Below the pieces are notes generated by a model, which had not been told where the DNA came from, did no database searches, and was given only the letters and a program-made list of their open reading frames with translations. A program made the translations under genes and the position numbers. Of a stretch of DNA of 64,000 nt, positions 28,101 through 35,663 are shown piece after piece. How positions within the stretch are numbered: position 1 is the first letter of the stretch; each line of letters starts with the position of its first letter. This DNA is from JAAZKI01 sp012799905 (lineage in GTDB: Bacteria; Verrucomicrobiota; Lentisphaeria; Oligosphaerales; Oligosphaeraceae), in NCBI GenBank assembly GCA_050949415.1, contig JBMNFR010000006.1, positions 620,001 to 684,000 of the forward strand, in the 5' to 3' direction.

Positions 28101-31100
28101 TGCCGCAGCAGGCGGTCACTATCCCGGTGGTGGCCACCGGGGTGGCGCCGACCCGCTCCAGCGACTGCCGCGGCTCTTCTACGACCCTCTGGTCCTGGGA
28201 ATGCGGCTTTGACCGCAAGTGGCATCGGGTCAACAAGGTCTTCTCCGTCGAAGGCACGCTCTGCGGCTGGGACGGCGGGAGCGGCTTCGGCTTCTTTGGC
28301 GGGGGCGGCGGGCCTGTCGCCACCGGCCCTGGCGGGTCGTCGCATGTGGTGGAGCCGCCCGTGCCTGCTGCGCCCTCGACCGACTCCGGATGCACGCCCT
28401 GCACCAATGGCATAGGCGTTGCGCTGACCAAGTGCGCCATCGGCTTTGTCCCCGGCTTAGGCACCGCCGTCGGCGCCATTGACTGCTTGTCGGGAGTGTG
28501 GGGCGCGGCTAAAAAAGGCACCGCCGAGACCTGGACCAAGGTTGGCCTTGGCTGCGTCCTCAACTTCGTCGAAGGCATCCCGGGCGCCAACGTAGCTTCC
28601 TGCGCTCTCGACTTGATTGGCGCTTGTGACGACGCGGTTGAACTGCGCGGTGACGAGAATGTCCACAAGCCGCAATGGCTGGCCGACTCGCAGGACAAGC
28701 TCCAGGTCGTCGTCGATCTGGCGGAGCAGCAAGCGGCGTATTTCCGGGAAGTTTACGGTGCGGCCTGCTGGGGCGATGCTGATCTGGAAGCCGCCAGGGC
28801 GTTCTTCAACGCTTTTCTGTCCTTGGGACTGCCCAACGGCATCGCCGTCCAGGTGAGCGATGCACAGAAGGTCACCTTGCTGACCGTGCTGCCGGAAGGC
28901 GTCGAGCCGGCCGACCTGGATGTCTTTGTGGCGCGCTGGAACCGCTCCGTGGCCTATTGGGAGACTTGCAGCATGGACGCCTTCCCGGACTATCCGGAAG
29001 GCGCGAATCCGAAAGATTACCTCAGCCTGAAGCGCCTCTACGACCTGTCCCGGGAGATGGCTCGTTGCGAGGACGAGGCCAATGCCCTAGGTTATGAATC
29101 GGTCGAGGACCTGTACCTCAAGGTCACCCAGTACATGGAAACCGAGCTCAGGGGCACCAGCTCCGTCTGCGCCCAGGTGACCATCAAGATTTCGCAGACT
29201 GTGTCTTTGACCAGAGAGGCTTTCGAAGGCACGTTGACGCTGTTCAACGGCCATGAGAACAAGAACATGACAAATGTCCGGCTGCAACTGGTGGTGACTG
29301 ATGCCTTTGGCAAGGACTGCACCGATTTGTTTGACATCAGCGAGCTGCCGGAGCGGTTTGTGGAGCTGACCGCGATCAACGGCGCCGGCGTCCTCGCCCC
29401 CAAGACGACCGGCAGCGCAGTAGTGCGGTTCATCCCTGAAAACGCGGCTGCGCCGGTCACGAGCAAGACGTATTTCTTCGGCGGCATCCTGTCCTACACC
29501 AATCCTTTCTCGGACGAGACGGCGACGATTGAGCTGACCGCCGTGCCCCTTGAGGTGTTCCCCGGGCCGCGCTTGCAGATGCATTACTTCTTGCAGCGTG
29601 ATATTTTGGGCGACGATCCTCTGACCGAGGCGATTGAGCCGTGCTATCCGGCCGAACTGTCCGTCCTGGTCTACAATCCCGGCTATGGCGACGCTAAGAA
29701 TTTCCGCATTGACTCTGGTCAGCCGGAAATCACCGGCAATGACAAGGGCCTGCTCATTGACTTTTCCCTGTGGGACTACGACCTGGAAGAGTCAACGCTC
29801 AACGGCCAGCCGAATTCAGCGCCATTGGGACAGGTCAACCTGGGCACTATCGAAGCTGGCGGCCACGGCCTGGCGCAATGGTGGATGACCGCGTCGCTGC
29901 AAGGGCATTTCGTCGGCATGAGCGCCACCTACACGCACCTGACCAGCAACGGCAATCCGGACATCTGCCTGATTGACAGTGTTGACATCCATGAGCTGCA
30001 TCGTTCCGGACAGGACCTTGAGGGTAACATCGCCTTCCTGGTCAACGATATCTCCGACCCGCAGGATACGCCCGACACCCTCTGGATAGGCAAAAATTTC
30101 GCCAACGGCGCTGAGCCTGTCCCTGTTGAGGTGTACGACGACTGCACAGTCAGCGGTCAGGTTTTTGCGGCCGGCTCGGAAGACCCGGCTGACCCGCCGA
30201 CGTATTCGTTCACGGTTACGCCGCAGGTCGGCGGCGCTTGGTTCTACGTCAACATCCCGCAGGAGAGCCTTGCCGGCTATGAGATTGTCAGCACCGCACG
30301 TGGCGTTGAGGACATCCCATTCCGCAACTGCTGGCTGACTGATCGAACCCTGCCGGACGGCGCTGACCCAATTTACGAAACGCGCCTGCATATGTTTGAC
30401 TATTTCCCGGGCAATGATGCGCAGGACTACGTGGTCACACTGCGGAAGAAGCCCGAAGTCACCTTGGAGGTCGTCAGCTTCGGCGGCGTGGACGGCTATG
30501 TCGTGCCGACGGCACTGCCGCATATCGATGTGTTCTTCAGCGACGGCATTCGCCTCAGTACGTTCACCGCTGCGGACGTGACTTTGCGTCGGCAAGGGCA
30601 GCTGGTCAGTCAGCAGGAACTGGGGAGTCTGACCTTTGAGAAAGTGGCCGAGGATGACGCCAACGAAATCTACCAGTACCGCATCGGAAACTTGGGCGCA
30701 TTGACCATGGAGGACGGCTTCTACGTCCTGACCGTCCAGGCAGCCGGCATTACTAACCGGCAGGGCGCTGCTGGGCAGGTCGGCAAGCAGGTGATGTGGG
30801 TGAAGAGCACGGCCGCATATGGCGGCGTCAGCATCGCCCGCATGGAGAAAGTCGTTGTCGACGGCATGCAGGAAGGCGAATACCAGGTGGATATCGACTT
30901 CAACGGCGCGGTGGAGGCAGCCAGCGTGAGCCGGAATGGGCTGACCCTCACCCGTGACGGCCAGAACGTCCCGCTCGGCGAGGACGTCGTCGTCAGCGTC
31001 GGCGAATTGCCCGGTCAATTCAGCTTCGCCGGGATTGACGCCTACACCCAAGGCGATGGCGTTTATCGGCTGCGCTTTGACGCCGCCGCCTCCGGAATCA

Positions 31101-34100
31101 TCGACCAGGGCGGCAATGCCAGCGCCGCCACCAAGGAAATCACCTGGACGATTGACACCACCCCGCCTGGACACGTCGACGGATTGCACATCGAGCTCGA
31201 TGACGGCATTGCAGATGACGACGGCGTGACCTGGGGCCGCAAGAAGACCGTTGTGGGCGTCCTGCCCGAAGGCGGCCTGAAAGTGGAAATCCTCTACCGG
31301 ATGACCGGCGCCACTGTCAGCGCCCCGCTGACCAGCCGGCAATTCGCTGCTGACGAGACGGCGATGAACATCCCAATCACCTTGCCGGTCGACGGCGCCA
31401 TCACGCTGACCGTACGGATGACGGACGCTGCCGGCAACAGCACGGATGACAGCCTGAATATCTTCCTTGATACGATTCCGCTGTCAGCGCAGTTTGCCGA
31501 TTTGCCGGACGTGTCCCCGGCCGTGACTCGCCTGCTGTTCAGCGCTCCGCTCCTGGATGCCGACCAAATCCGCACTGGCCTGACCCTGACGGTCAACGGC
31601 AGTGCGGCGGGCGTGGACTTGTCCGGCCTGAACATCACTCCGGTTCCTGGCAGTGACCGCGAATATCTGCTTGAGGGCCTGAACGACTGCACCAGGGTTT
31701 CCGGGATGCATCTGCTGCAACTTAACCTGAGTGTGTTAAAGAAGGAGACCTCCGGCTTGTCTGGCGTTGGCACGTGCAGCGCTGCCTGGAAGATGTTGTA
31801 TCCGCTCACCCCGGAAGAGAAGCTTGCCCTGGCCCAGGCGGTCAACAGCGGCTGGACTGACTTTGACAGCGCCGGAGACGCCTATTGGGTGGTGGATGAA
31901 CACGTCTACGCCGATGCGCCGGACGCTGAGCCGCGTCAGTCGGTGCGTTCAGGCGCGGTCGGCAATGGCGAAGCCAGCGTCCTGAGCCTGGTCGTGCCCG
32001 GCCCCGGCGTTTTGAGCTTCAGCTGGAGAGTGTCATCAGCCGCTGGCAGCGATATGCTCGCCTTTGCAATCAACGGCGCGGTGCAGCAGGCCATCAGCGG
32101 CGTGAGCGATGACTGGGAGGTCGTGGAAATGCCGATCACCGGCATTGGCGACCAAATTCTGACCTGGACGTATTCCCGCGGCCACGTCGCGCCGGTCGGT
32201 CAGAATTGCGGCTGGGTTGACCTGGTGTCCTACCGGAAATACTATGATGTGAAGTTCACGGCCGCCAATCGGGTCTATGACGGAACCACGGTCGCTGGAC
32301 GCACCGGCGAATTGGTCGGACAGGGACAGGTGGAAGGCCATGAGGTGGGAGTCACTGACGCGAATGGCGCGTATGCCTTTGCAACGCCGCACCAGGGACA
32401 ACGCAAGCCGGTGACCTTGACCGGAGCCGAGCTGACCGGCGCAGACGCGGACTTGTACCTGCTCCGCGTGGCGACCGGCCAGGCCGACATCACGCCCAAG
32501 GCGATTACAGTCGGATTCACGGCGGACGACAAGGTCTATGACGGCGGCACGGCCGCGACCGTCCGTGACTTCGTCTTCCCGGGTATTATCGACGGCGACG
32601 CCCTGGAGGTGACTGCCACGGCGCACTTCGCTGACAGCAAGGTCGGCGATTGGGCCGTGACCATTGACGATGACTTCACCATCACCGGCAATGACCATGG
32701 CAACTACGCCATCGACTTTGCCGATGATGTGACGGCTTTCATCACGCCCAAGCCGATGACGGTGGGCTTCACGGCGGATGACAAGGTCTATGACGGCGGC
32801 ACTGCCGCGACGGTTCGTGACTTTGTCTTCCCTGGCATTGTCGCGGGCGACGCCTTGACGGTGACTGCGACGGCGCAATTCGCCAAAAGCAAGGTCGGCG
32901 CCTGGGTCGTGACCATTGATGATGGCTTCACCGTGACCGGCAATGATGATGGCAACTATGCCATCGACTTTGCCGACAATGTGACAGCTTCCATCACGCC
33001 TAAGACGATTACGGTCGGCTTCACGGCGGACGACAAGGTCTATGACGGCAACGTCGTTGCGACGGTTCGTGACTTTGTCTTCCCCGGCATCATCGACGGC
33101 GACGCCCTGGAAATGGCGGCCGCCACCGCGAGCTTCGCTAAAGCCAAGGTCGGCGCCTGGGCCGTGACCATTGATGATGGCTTCACCGTGACCGGCAATG
33201 ACGATGACAACTACGCAATTGCTTTTGCCCCGGTGCAGGCTTCCATCGCGCCCAAGGCGATTACAGTCGGCTTCACAGCGGATGACAAGGTCTACGACGG
33301 CGGCACAGCCGCGACGGTGCGCGACTTTGTCTTCCCGGGTATTATCGACGGCGACGCCCTGGAGGTGACTGCCACGGCGCAATTCGCTGAAGCCAGGGTC
33401 GGAGAGTGGGCCGTGACCATCGATGATGGCTTCACCATCACCGGCAATGACGATGGCAACTACGCAATCAACTTTGCCGACAATGTGACGGCTTTCATCA
33501 CGGCCAAGGCGATTACGTTCCGCTTCACCGCGGATGACAAGGTCTATGACGGCGGCACAGCCGCGACGGTGCGTGACTTCGTCTTCCCCGGCATTGCCGA
33601 AGGCGACGTCCTGGGGGTGACTGCGACGGCGCAATTCGCCGATAGCAAGGTCGGCGAATGGGTCGTGACCATTGATGATGGCTTCACCGTAACCGGCAAT
33701 GATGATGGCAACTACAACCTGACGCCTGCCGCTGACATCAAAGCCAAAATTACGTCAAAGCTGATTACGGTCGGCTTTACAGCGGAGGACAAGGTCTATG
33801 ACGGAACCGCTGTTGCGACGGTCCATGACTTTGTCTTCCTTGGCGTCATCGACGGCGACGACTTGGCAATGGCGGCCGCCACGGCGAGCTTCGCTAAAGC
33901 CAAGGTCGGCACGTGGGCCGTGACCATTGACGATGGCTTCACCGTGACCGGCAATGACGATGACAATTACGCAATTGCTTTTGCCGGAGTGCAGGCTGCC
34001 ATCGCGCCCAAGGCGATTACAGTCGGCTTCACCGCGGATGATAAGGTCTACGACGGCGGCACTGCCGCGACCGTGCGCGACTTTGTCTTCGACGGCGTTG

Positions 34101-35179
34101 TCGCAGACGATACCCTGGCAATGGCGGCCGCCACGGCGCAATTCACTGAAGCCAGGGTCGGCGAGTGGGCTGTGACCATTGATGATGGCTTCACCGTGAC
34201 CGGCAATGACGATGGCAACTACGCAATCAACTTTGCCGATGATGTGACGGCTTTTATCACACCTAAGTCGATGACGGTTGGCTTCACGGCGGATGATAAG
34301 GTCTATGACGGCAACGCTGTTGCGGCGGTTCGTGACTTCGTCTTCCCCGGCATTGTCGACGGCGACGCCTTAGAGGTGACTGCCACGGCGCGCTTTGCTG
34401 AAAGCAAGGTCGGCGCCTGGGCTGTGACCATTGACGATGGCTTCACCGTGACCGGCAATGACGATGACAACTACGCCATCGACTTTGCTGACAATGTGAC
34501 CGCTTCCATCACGCCTAAGACGATTACGGTGGGCTTCTCGGCGGATGACAAGGAGTACGATGGCACCACCGTTGCGACGGTGCGTGAGTTCGTCTTCCAC
34601 GACGTCATCGACGGCGACGCCCTGGCAATGGCGGCCGCCACGGCGAGCTTCGCTGAAGCCAAGGTCGGCAAGTGGATCGTGACCATTGACGATGGCTTCA
34701 CCGTGACCGGCAATGACGATGACAATTATGTATTCAACTTTGCCAAAGATGTCGAGGCTGAAATCCTGCATAATGTCCAAGTCATCCCCGTCGGCTGGAG
34801 CATGACGGTGATGAGCCTCCGCGATCTGACCGCCGATTCAGTTACTGCCTGGAAGGGCTTGGGCGTGATGGCGATCAAGGATTCGACCATGCAAATCCAG
34901 CGGGGAGGCAAACCCGTCCACGGCGAATCCTACTGGGTCTTCAACCGTGGCGAAGCGGTTGAACTGAAAGGCCAGAAGAGCTTTGATCTCGACCCGTCAG
35001 CCTGGAAACAGTCATTTATTGACAACGCCTGGGTCATGACTGGCCCGCCGACAGAGGCTTATCTCGTGCCTGATGAAGGTGTGCAGGTCTGGACTTGGGA
35101 TGGGGATAAACGCATCTTCATCCTGATCCCGCCAGGAGGGAAGTTGCCGGCAGGCAGTGCGGCCTGGTTCTGGCAGTAA
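19115..35179 (+). CDS. Giant secreted multidomain repeat protein (5354 aa)
   Basis: A single uninterrupted frame of 16,065 bp with an AGGAGAGG site just before the ATG and a signal peptide cleaved after AQA (residue 25). Regions seen in order: jelly-roll modules with a PGVLxFW core (about 30-185, 610-760, 1000-1140, 4236-4375); BspA-type LRR_5 blocks (195-470, 785-865); about ten InlB-like beta-repeats with FxxWxD cores (1145-1910); Calx-beta-like (2085-2340); a CARDB-like domain (2352-2475); Ig-like and carboxypeptidase-regulatory-like parts; a Gly-rich linker (3050-3090); a Cys-rich hydrophobic helical segment (3092-3175); SbsA/Ig-like domains (3780-4200); one divergent and nine near-identical YDG repeats (4375-5219); a 135-residue C-terminus ending AWFWQ. 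There is no LPXTG, PEP-CTERM or final membrane helix. The likely role is an exported adhesin or matrix protein; this is inference. Confidence 0.9.
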   Translation: MSSRFRFSGVCFLVLVMLGGRLAQAQTTLDEALNVPGGTLEFTSSSVQDPSYPWSVVTGPEATHDGAAAARSGATGYYYSSGTYTRSLLSTTLTEPGVLTFWVKKAGQGQLDLRINDGYWQTVEYSGNAGGEWRFHQVKLPLTEPTTVQWCFENTQQGSESGQTEHYFLLDEVCWHPADERGYVFLLNEDGESYAVAAYFGDATEVNVPAMHAEKPVTVIGANVFADNGNITTVVLPEGLLRIEEGAFSFNVHPYRAFVDEFPSSALSSVTLPLTLQYIGARAFYNCQNLKQVTLPTGLTELGESAFERTGLEQIAFPPGLAVIPWAAFQSCLSLRSLVIPASVREVGAGAFSGCGLTSIVFDDRGGNNITLGDGCFANNPCLRECILPEGITALPANMLAGNQWDGDIDLPAIRIPASVTSVGNLAFDCCNNVTIFFMGTPPEVGEAGMTGVPYLLDNAWVVYQDEHQAAWAGALDDEGRFHGYQTESLTGEPLSTPEVVTPTDKPTFLDSVVVTFALQAPLPGDKLLVERSEDNGATFVQTILTPGENNGGFTAVAGAAQWTYNLTASAAFRSHAIRPAAGTRGVPGYSRCSGTMVRSYLRWNEYADALDNHTLEFALEDPQYWSVSTDQFKVGGSSVLVDLGRPEDNPPWMTKLMTQVTGPGVLSCWIYPERENITVYFGEIDPAGWNGFKENSPINPWQPRASYLDSPQTWVRCTVAIPEGDFQVGWGFGGWNDGGAAYIDQIQFMKLEGNFAYVVNPDGASATVMAFIDTEDPWARPPAVLEIPATLGGLPVTGIGEHAFAGLELASLAIPPSVTTIGDYAFSGCFGMNEIVIPASVTTLGEGVFADFADLRHIVFLGARPAAGGDLGSQAAIIFTQGQQGWVDGGTYRGLVTITISGERVDEPIFLRDDVPEAAFMYFNKAFQVTMEADDGPNLTIRYALGGAVPTAGSPGLLYQGVPAELDHATDDVILSARVFRGGAPCSGVARFTFRNAKELSEILDCFDALFVLRDPARWQVVEEDDGNRYLQAGPYPEKASQQAHLDVYVYYPEDELPEKISFQWRLVSTLDNPGRYDAGEWNFWLEEHATWLDRGHQANWRTREIDVTKGGWLSGTLWFEDDWASQPGISHLKLDRFIVKAPRAVPKVTIEPPGAGAVSYLPFQSDEWQPFLGTERMLVGEWIPFRAEPSPGYMLAQWQRYNPDTDQYELYSFDAQANLQIRADEDGDQAENDYKAMFVPAVQVQVTLSEGGRWPWRGNGYAQGNYITARLVAKDSVLRFWPEALYGYIFTGWSDGVMEPDRLIVCNQDITLQGNFARCITSAPQANVDYPGNAGDITFTSGAGVLTEFDADGTITYTISVEYPESYRFAGWEFNQDAVEAAQIDGSDLTVTLDWNKTKYFAPQARFYKQTRLTVRAAAGQEGRGLLQVRKDDAAGEEIVLDEDGSAYIDVGSRLWFKATGLGVNRFERWDYQYGDYSNSRSDAEITMYIWDYPSYLFTASFVAQAPLTLHVDPTGNGAGTFQVNGQDYQQGQYYDIGAQVSIRAIPDQNNRFAKWLDNDSANPYRTVYIEPGDNVYTARFVKTGTVTMKAKITTTGEAGGGVANTYTPDVGTDLTITATPYYGYSFVKWEDNDSTEPRRTITSVGVENLEFTALYQPVISVSASAPSGGGYFTGTGQKLYSEFPLTVKAIPYGGYRFDRWLDDPDATAERELTVGDIGDSRISLQAMFVRVYNVTVQPYPGQKEFGTIDITNSGDAVFTLDSGTGARSATVDAGTKISYQAVANEGYDFVRWTWDGCKNPVVTDMTIDRSYTFTAMFAQRATINCSVKSGQEAWGEIAMLYEGNPAQSGANFHVGKWIQITATPAQNARFVKWSDGSTSAVRNMPVTEGVKTYVAEFVRTSSVTVNLTSDTAGEAPTNMFWGFPWTAWLASGRKFVFDVESDTGKDCLLQFYGQYGWNLPPEQGQTITVLPQQNLILNYQYSKITTGTLVGWLNPSNLGAKWRVKPNPQTGYPGGSEWLGNGASVVLEQGEYEIEFSQVVDELNLETWHRPDILIVDQGESATVTVAANQRHNFTGKYRKYIPDLELSFSPGEVSEGAGPSATVATLRRLPRVPGGETDRRESITVAFTPSEAGALIFPSSITIPAERERVQFTVGVIDNDLRENTEILAADGETVLGRGRIVRLTGRVSVPSSCNCDGTPSSGAEISADLAVYDNDGPALQVTVNPSTMQEPLPPDSEKLYPNALTVRRNDRTGDGLPAITVALSALVNGEPDDSEFEFRLDGLPVTEVVIPAGELEVTVDIATLDDGEEDGNQLISVYADTDAAPPDEPETKYAPGACWVVVSDLSFPDYVVTSVATPAEPLSGGDVYELDVTLKNQGRMDMAGNIPLAVHASTNDILNDQNRILETNYIGGLEVGQSASLRLNIPLEMAPGANWRFAVVVNPRSTLREVSLLNNTTWSEKFTVEASYRATVELADPAQVTSLMEQQVTLTGRTLRIDSDEPIGPVDADVYVIVNGVRRILPVTSDADGNFTVGFTPLPGEAGHVTVGACYPGLGSTEAQDEFDILGLRFVKSVCGENTSTRYVQWGVTMNDVNVCSLQLSNRSPAPLVNLCAQLVDAPANCEVTWDEDGGTDLILDELPGNATRTVMFTVKGTAPTQGRNYQYFTVRVTTDEGVVLDIPAYFHAKPRYAQLALAPTALDVTMQLDPQNNRGTPRNIEVTILNEGADETGPITVSVPSLTWMKLVGSNTLASIQPGESTSFLLTLTADGNTPLNAPLSGTLAINAPNAFAGATLPFRATAVAEGTGSLTVDAIDDYTYYEAHAPHVEGALVVVRNPYTNQELARGTTLANGKVTLENLPVGLCKVTVSATKHAEYTNNVEIQPGRETFLEAFLDYQAITYSWDVVRVEIEDRYEIELTVVYETNVPMPVVETIMPAKMPFLRPGETHTFSAILTNKGLIRADDVEFTLPEVFNSPQCAIAFNYPKGTYSLLPQQAVTIPVVATGVAPTRSSDCRGSSTTLWSWECGFDRKWHRVNKVFSVEGTLCGWDGGSGFGFFGGGGGPVATGPGGSSHVVEPPVPAAPSTDSGCTPCTNGIGVALTKCAIGFVPGLGTAVGAIDCLSGVWGAAKKGTAETWTKVGLGCVLNFVEGIPGANVASCALDLIGACDDAVELRGDENVHKPQWLADSQDKLQVVVDLAEQQAAYFREVYGAACWGDADLEAARAFFNAFLSLGLPNGIAVQVSDAQKVTLLTVLPEGVEPADLDVFVARWNRSVAYWETCSMDAFPDYPEGANPKDYLSLKRLYDLSREMARCEDEANALGYESVEDLYLKVTQYMETELRGTSSVCAQVTIKISQTVSLTREAFEGTLTLFNGHENKNMTNVRLQLVVTDAFGKDCTDLFDISELPERFVELTAINGAGVLAPKTTGSAVVRFIPENAAAPVTSKTYFFGGILSYTNPFSDETATIELTAVPLEVFPGPRLQMHYFLQRDILGDDPLTEAIEPCYPAELSVLVYNPGYGDAKNFRIDSGQPEITGNDKGLLIDFSLWDYDLEESTLNGQPNSAPLGQVNLGTIEAGGHGLAQWWMTASLQGHFVGMSATYTHLTSNGNPDICLIDSVDIHELHRSGQDLEGNIAFLVNDISDPQDTPDTLWIGKNFANGAEPVPVEVYDDCTVSGQVFAAGSEDPADPPTYSFTVTPQVGGAWFYVNIPQESLAGYEIVSTARGVEDIPFRNCWLTDRTLPDGADPIYETRLHMFDYFPGNDAQDYVVTLRKKPEVTLEVVSFGGVDGYVVPTALPHIDVFFSDGIRLSTFTAADVTLRRQGQLVSQQELGSLTFEKVAEDDANEIYQYRIGNLGALTMEDGFYVLTVQAAGITNRQGAAGQVGKQVMWVKSTAAYGGVSIARMEKVVVDGMQEGEYQVDIDFNGAVEAASVSRNGLTLTRDGQNVPLGEDVVVSVGELPGQFSFAGIDAYTQGDGVYRLRFDAAASGIIDQGGNASAATKEITWTIDTTPPGHVDGLHIELDDGIADDDGVTWGRKKTVVGVLPEGGLKVEILYRMTGATVSAPLTSRQFAADETAMNIPITLPVDGAITLTVRMTDAAGNSTDDSLNIFLDTIPLSAQFADLPDVSPAVTRLLFSAPLLDADQIRTGLTLTVNGSAAGVDLSGLNITPVPGSDREYLLEGLNDCTRVSGMHLLQLNLSVLKKETSGLSGVGTCSAAWKMLYPLTPEEKLALAQAVNSGWTDFDSAGDAYWVVDEHVYADAPDAEPRQSVRSGAVGNGEASVLSLVVPGPGVLSFSWRVSSAAGSDMLAFAINGAVQQAISGVSDDWEVVEMPITGIGDQILTWTYSRGHVAPVGQNCGWVDLVSYRKYYDVKFTAANRVYDGTTVAGRTGELVGQGQVEGHEVGVTDANGAYAFATPHQGQRKPVTLTGAELTGADADLYLLRVATGQADITPKAITVGFTADDKVYDGGTAATVRDFVFPGIIDGDALEVTATAHFADSKVGDWAVTIDDDFTITGNDHGNYAIDFADDVTAFITPKPMTVGFTADDKVYDGGTAATVRDFVFPGIVAGDALTVTATAQFAKSKVGAWVVTIDDGFTVTGNDDGNYAIDFADNVTASITPKTITVGFTADDKVYDGNVVATVRDFVFPGIIDGDALEMAAATASFAKAKVGAWAVTIDDGFTVTGNDDDNYAIAFAPVQASIAPKAITVGFTADDKVYDGGTAATVRDFVFPGIIDGDALEVTATAQFAEARVGEWAVTIDDGFTITGNDDGNYAINFADNVTAFITAKAITFRFTADDKVYDGGTAATVRDFVFPGIAEGDVLGVTATAQFADSKVGEWVVTIDDGFTVTGNDDGNYNLTPAADIKAKITSKLITVGFTAEDKVYDGTAVATVHDFVFLGVIDGDDLAMAAATASFAKAKVGTWAVTIDDGFTVTGNDDDNYAIAFAGVQAAIAPKAITVGFTADDKVYDGGTAATVRDFVFDGVVADDTLAMAAATAQFTEARVGEWAVTIDDGFTVTGNDDGNYAINFADDVTAFITPKSMTVGFTADDKVYDGNAVAAVRDFVFPGIVDGDALEVTATARFAESKVGAWAVTIDDGFTVTGNDDDNYAIDFADNVTASITPKTITVGFSADDKEYDGTTVATVREFVFHDVIDGDALAMAAATASFAEAKVGKWIVTIDDGFTVTGNDDDNYVFNFAKDVEAEILHNVQVIPVGWSMTVMSLRDLTADSVTAWKGLGVMAIKDSTMQIQRGGKPVHGESYWVFNRGEAVELKGQKSFDLDPSAWKQSFIDNAWVMTGPPTEAYLVPDEGVQVWTWDGDKRIFILIPPGGKLPAGSAAWFWQ
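32501..34771 (+). repeat. Nine tandem 252-bp repeats encoding YDG domains
   Basis: Repeat starts lie at 32501, 32753, 33005, 33257, 33509, 33761, 34013, 34268 and 34520, so the unit is 252 bp (one is 255 bp). Each encodes an 84-residue unit with the core FTADDKVYDG, then VRDFVF, then WVVTIDDGFTVTGND. The DNA copies are visibly highly similar, unlike the rest of the gene, which points to recent duplication or recombination. Variation concentrates at the YDG-following triplet (GGT, GNV, TAV, GNA, TTV) and at EVTATA versus AMAAATA. Confidence 0.95.
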
Positions 35180-35187
35180 GAAAGCGG

Positions 35188-35219
35188 CACGGGCGGAAGC
35201 GGTACGGCTTCCGCCCGTG
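35188..35219 (+). terminator. Hairpin terminator after the giant gene
   Basis: A perfect 13-bp stem, CACGGGCGGAAGC (35188-35200) and GCTTCCGCCCGTG (35207-35219), with a six-base loop begins eight bases after the stop. The following tract (TCGTCTTGGGG) is not a clean U run, so termination efficiency is uncertain, but position and strength fit a transcription end. Confidence 0.7.
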
Positions 35220-35255
35220 TCGTCTTGGGGAAAGATTTTCTTCCAATCAGCGCTT

Positions 35256-35545
35256 ATATGTCACCCCTGGCGGGGCTCAAAATTATTATACGCCTCACCC
35301 AGGGCTTCGCTACGCTCACCCAGGGCTTTTATGTTGCTGGCCCTTTGGGCCCGCCAGGACGACGCATATCAGCCGCCGTCCACAACGTCCACCCAGTCCA
35401 CCACGTCCACAGCAGCCGCGAAGCGGCAAAAGCCCGGAGGGCGACACATAGAAGCCCAGGGTAAGCCGGGCCGCCAGGCCCGGCGCAGCCCTGGGATTGA
35501 GATGGCATAGATTTGGAGTCCTGTAAGGGTGACACATAAAATAGG
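35256..35545. repeat. Two copies of a roughly 110-bp dispersed repeat in inverted orientation
   Basis: The left copy (35256-35375) reads tatgtcacccctggcgggg, an AT-rich centre, cccagggct, ... gggcttttatgttgctggcccc-like end. The right copy (about 35430-35545) is the same order on the opposite strand. A third copy lies at 58640-58775. Between the two lies a (GTCCA)-rich stretch. The gap 35180-35663 has no gene. At 35541-35632 two reverse copies of the TTAGGGTGGAC/CCACAACC repeat follow. Confidence 0.75.
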
Positions 35546-35663
35546 TTGTGGACGGAGAGTCCACCCTAAGTCCATCCGTGTCCATCCGTGGTTAAAATTA
35601 GATTGTGGACGGAGAGTCCACCCTAAGCTTTTCGGATGAACCCTAATCTGCGCCTATTTTTGC

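Noticed and set aside
32036..33634. 532-codon minus-strand frame opposite the YDG repeats
   Set aside because: It arises because the 252-bp repeats are a multiple of three and lack stops on the other strand; the protein is just the antisense image of the repeat.
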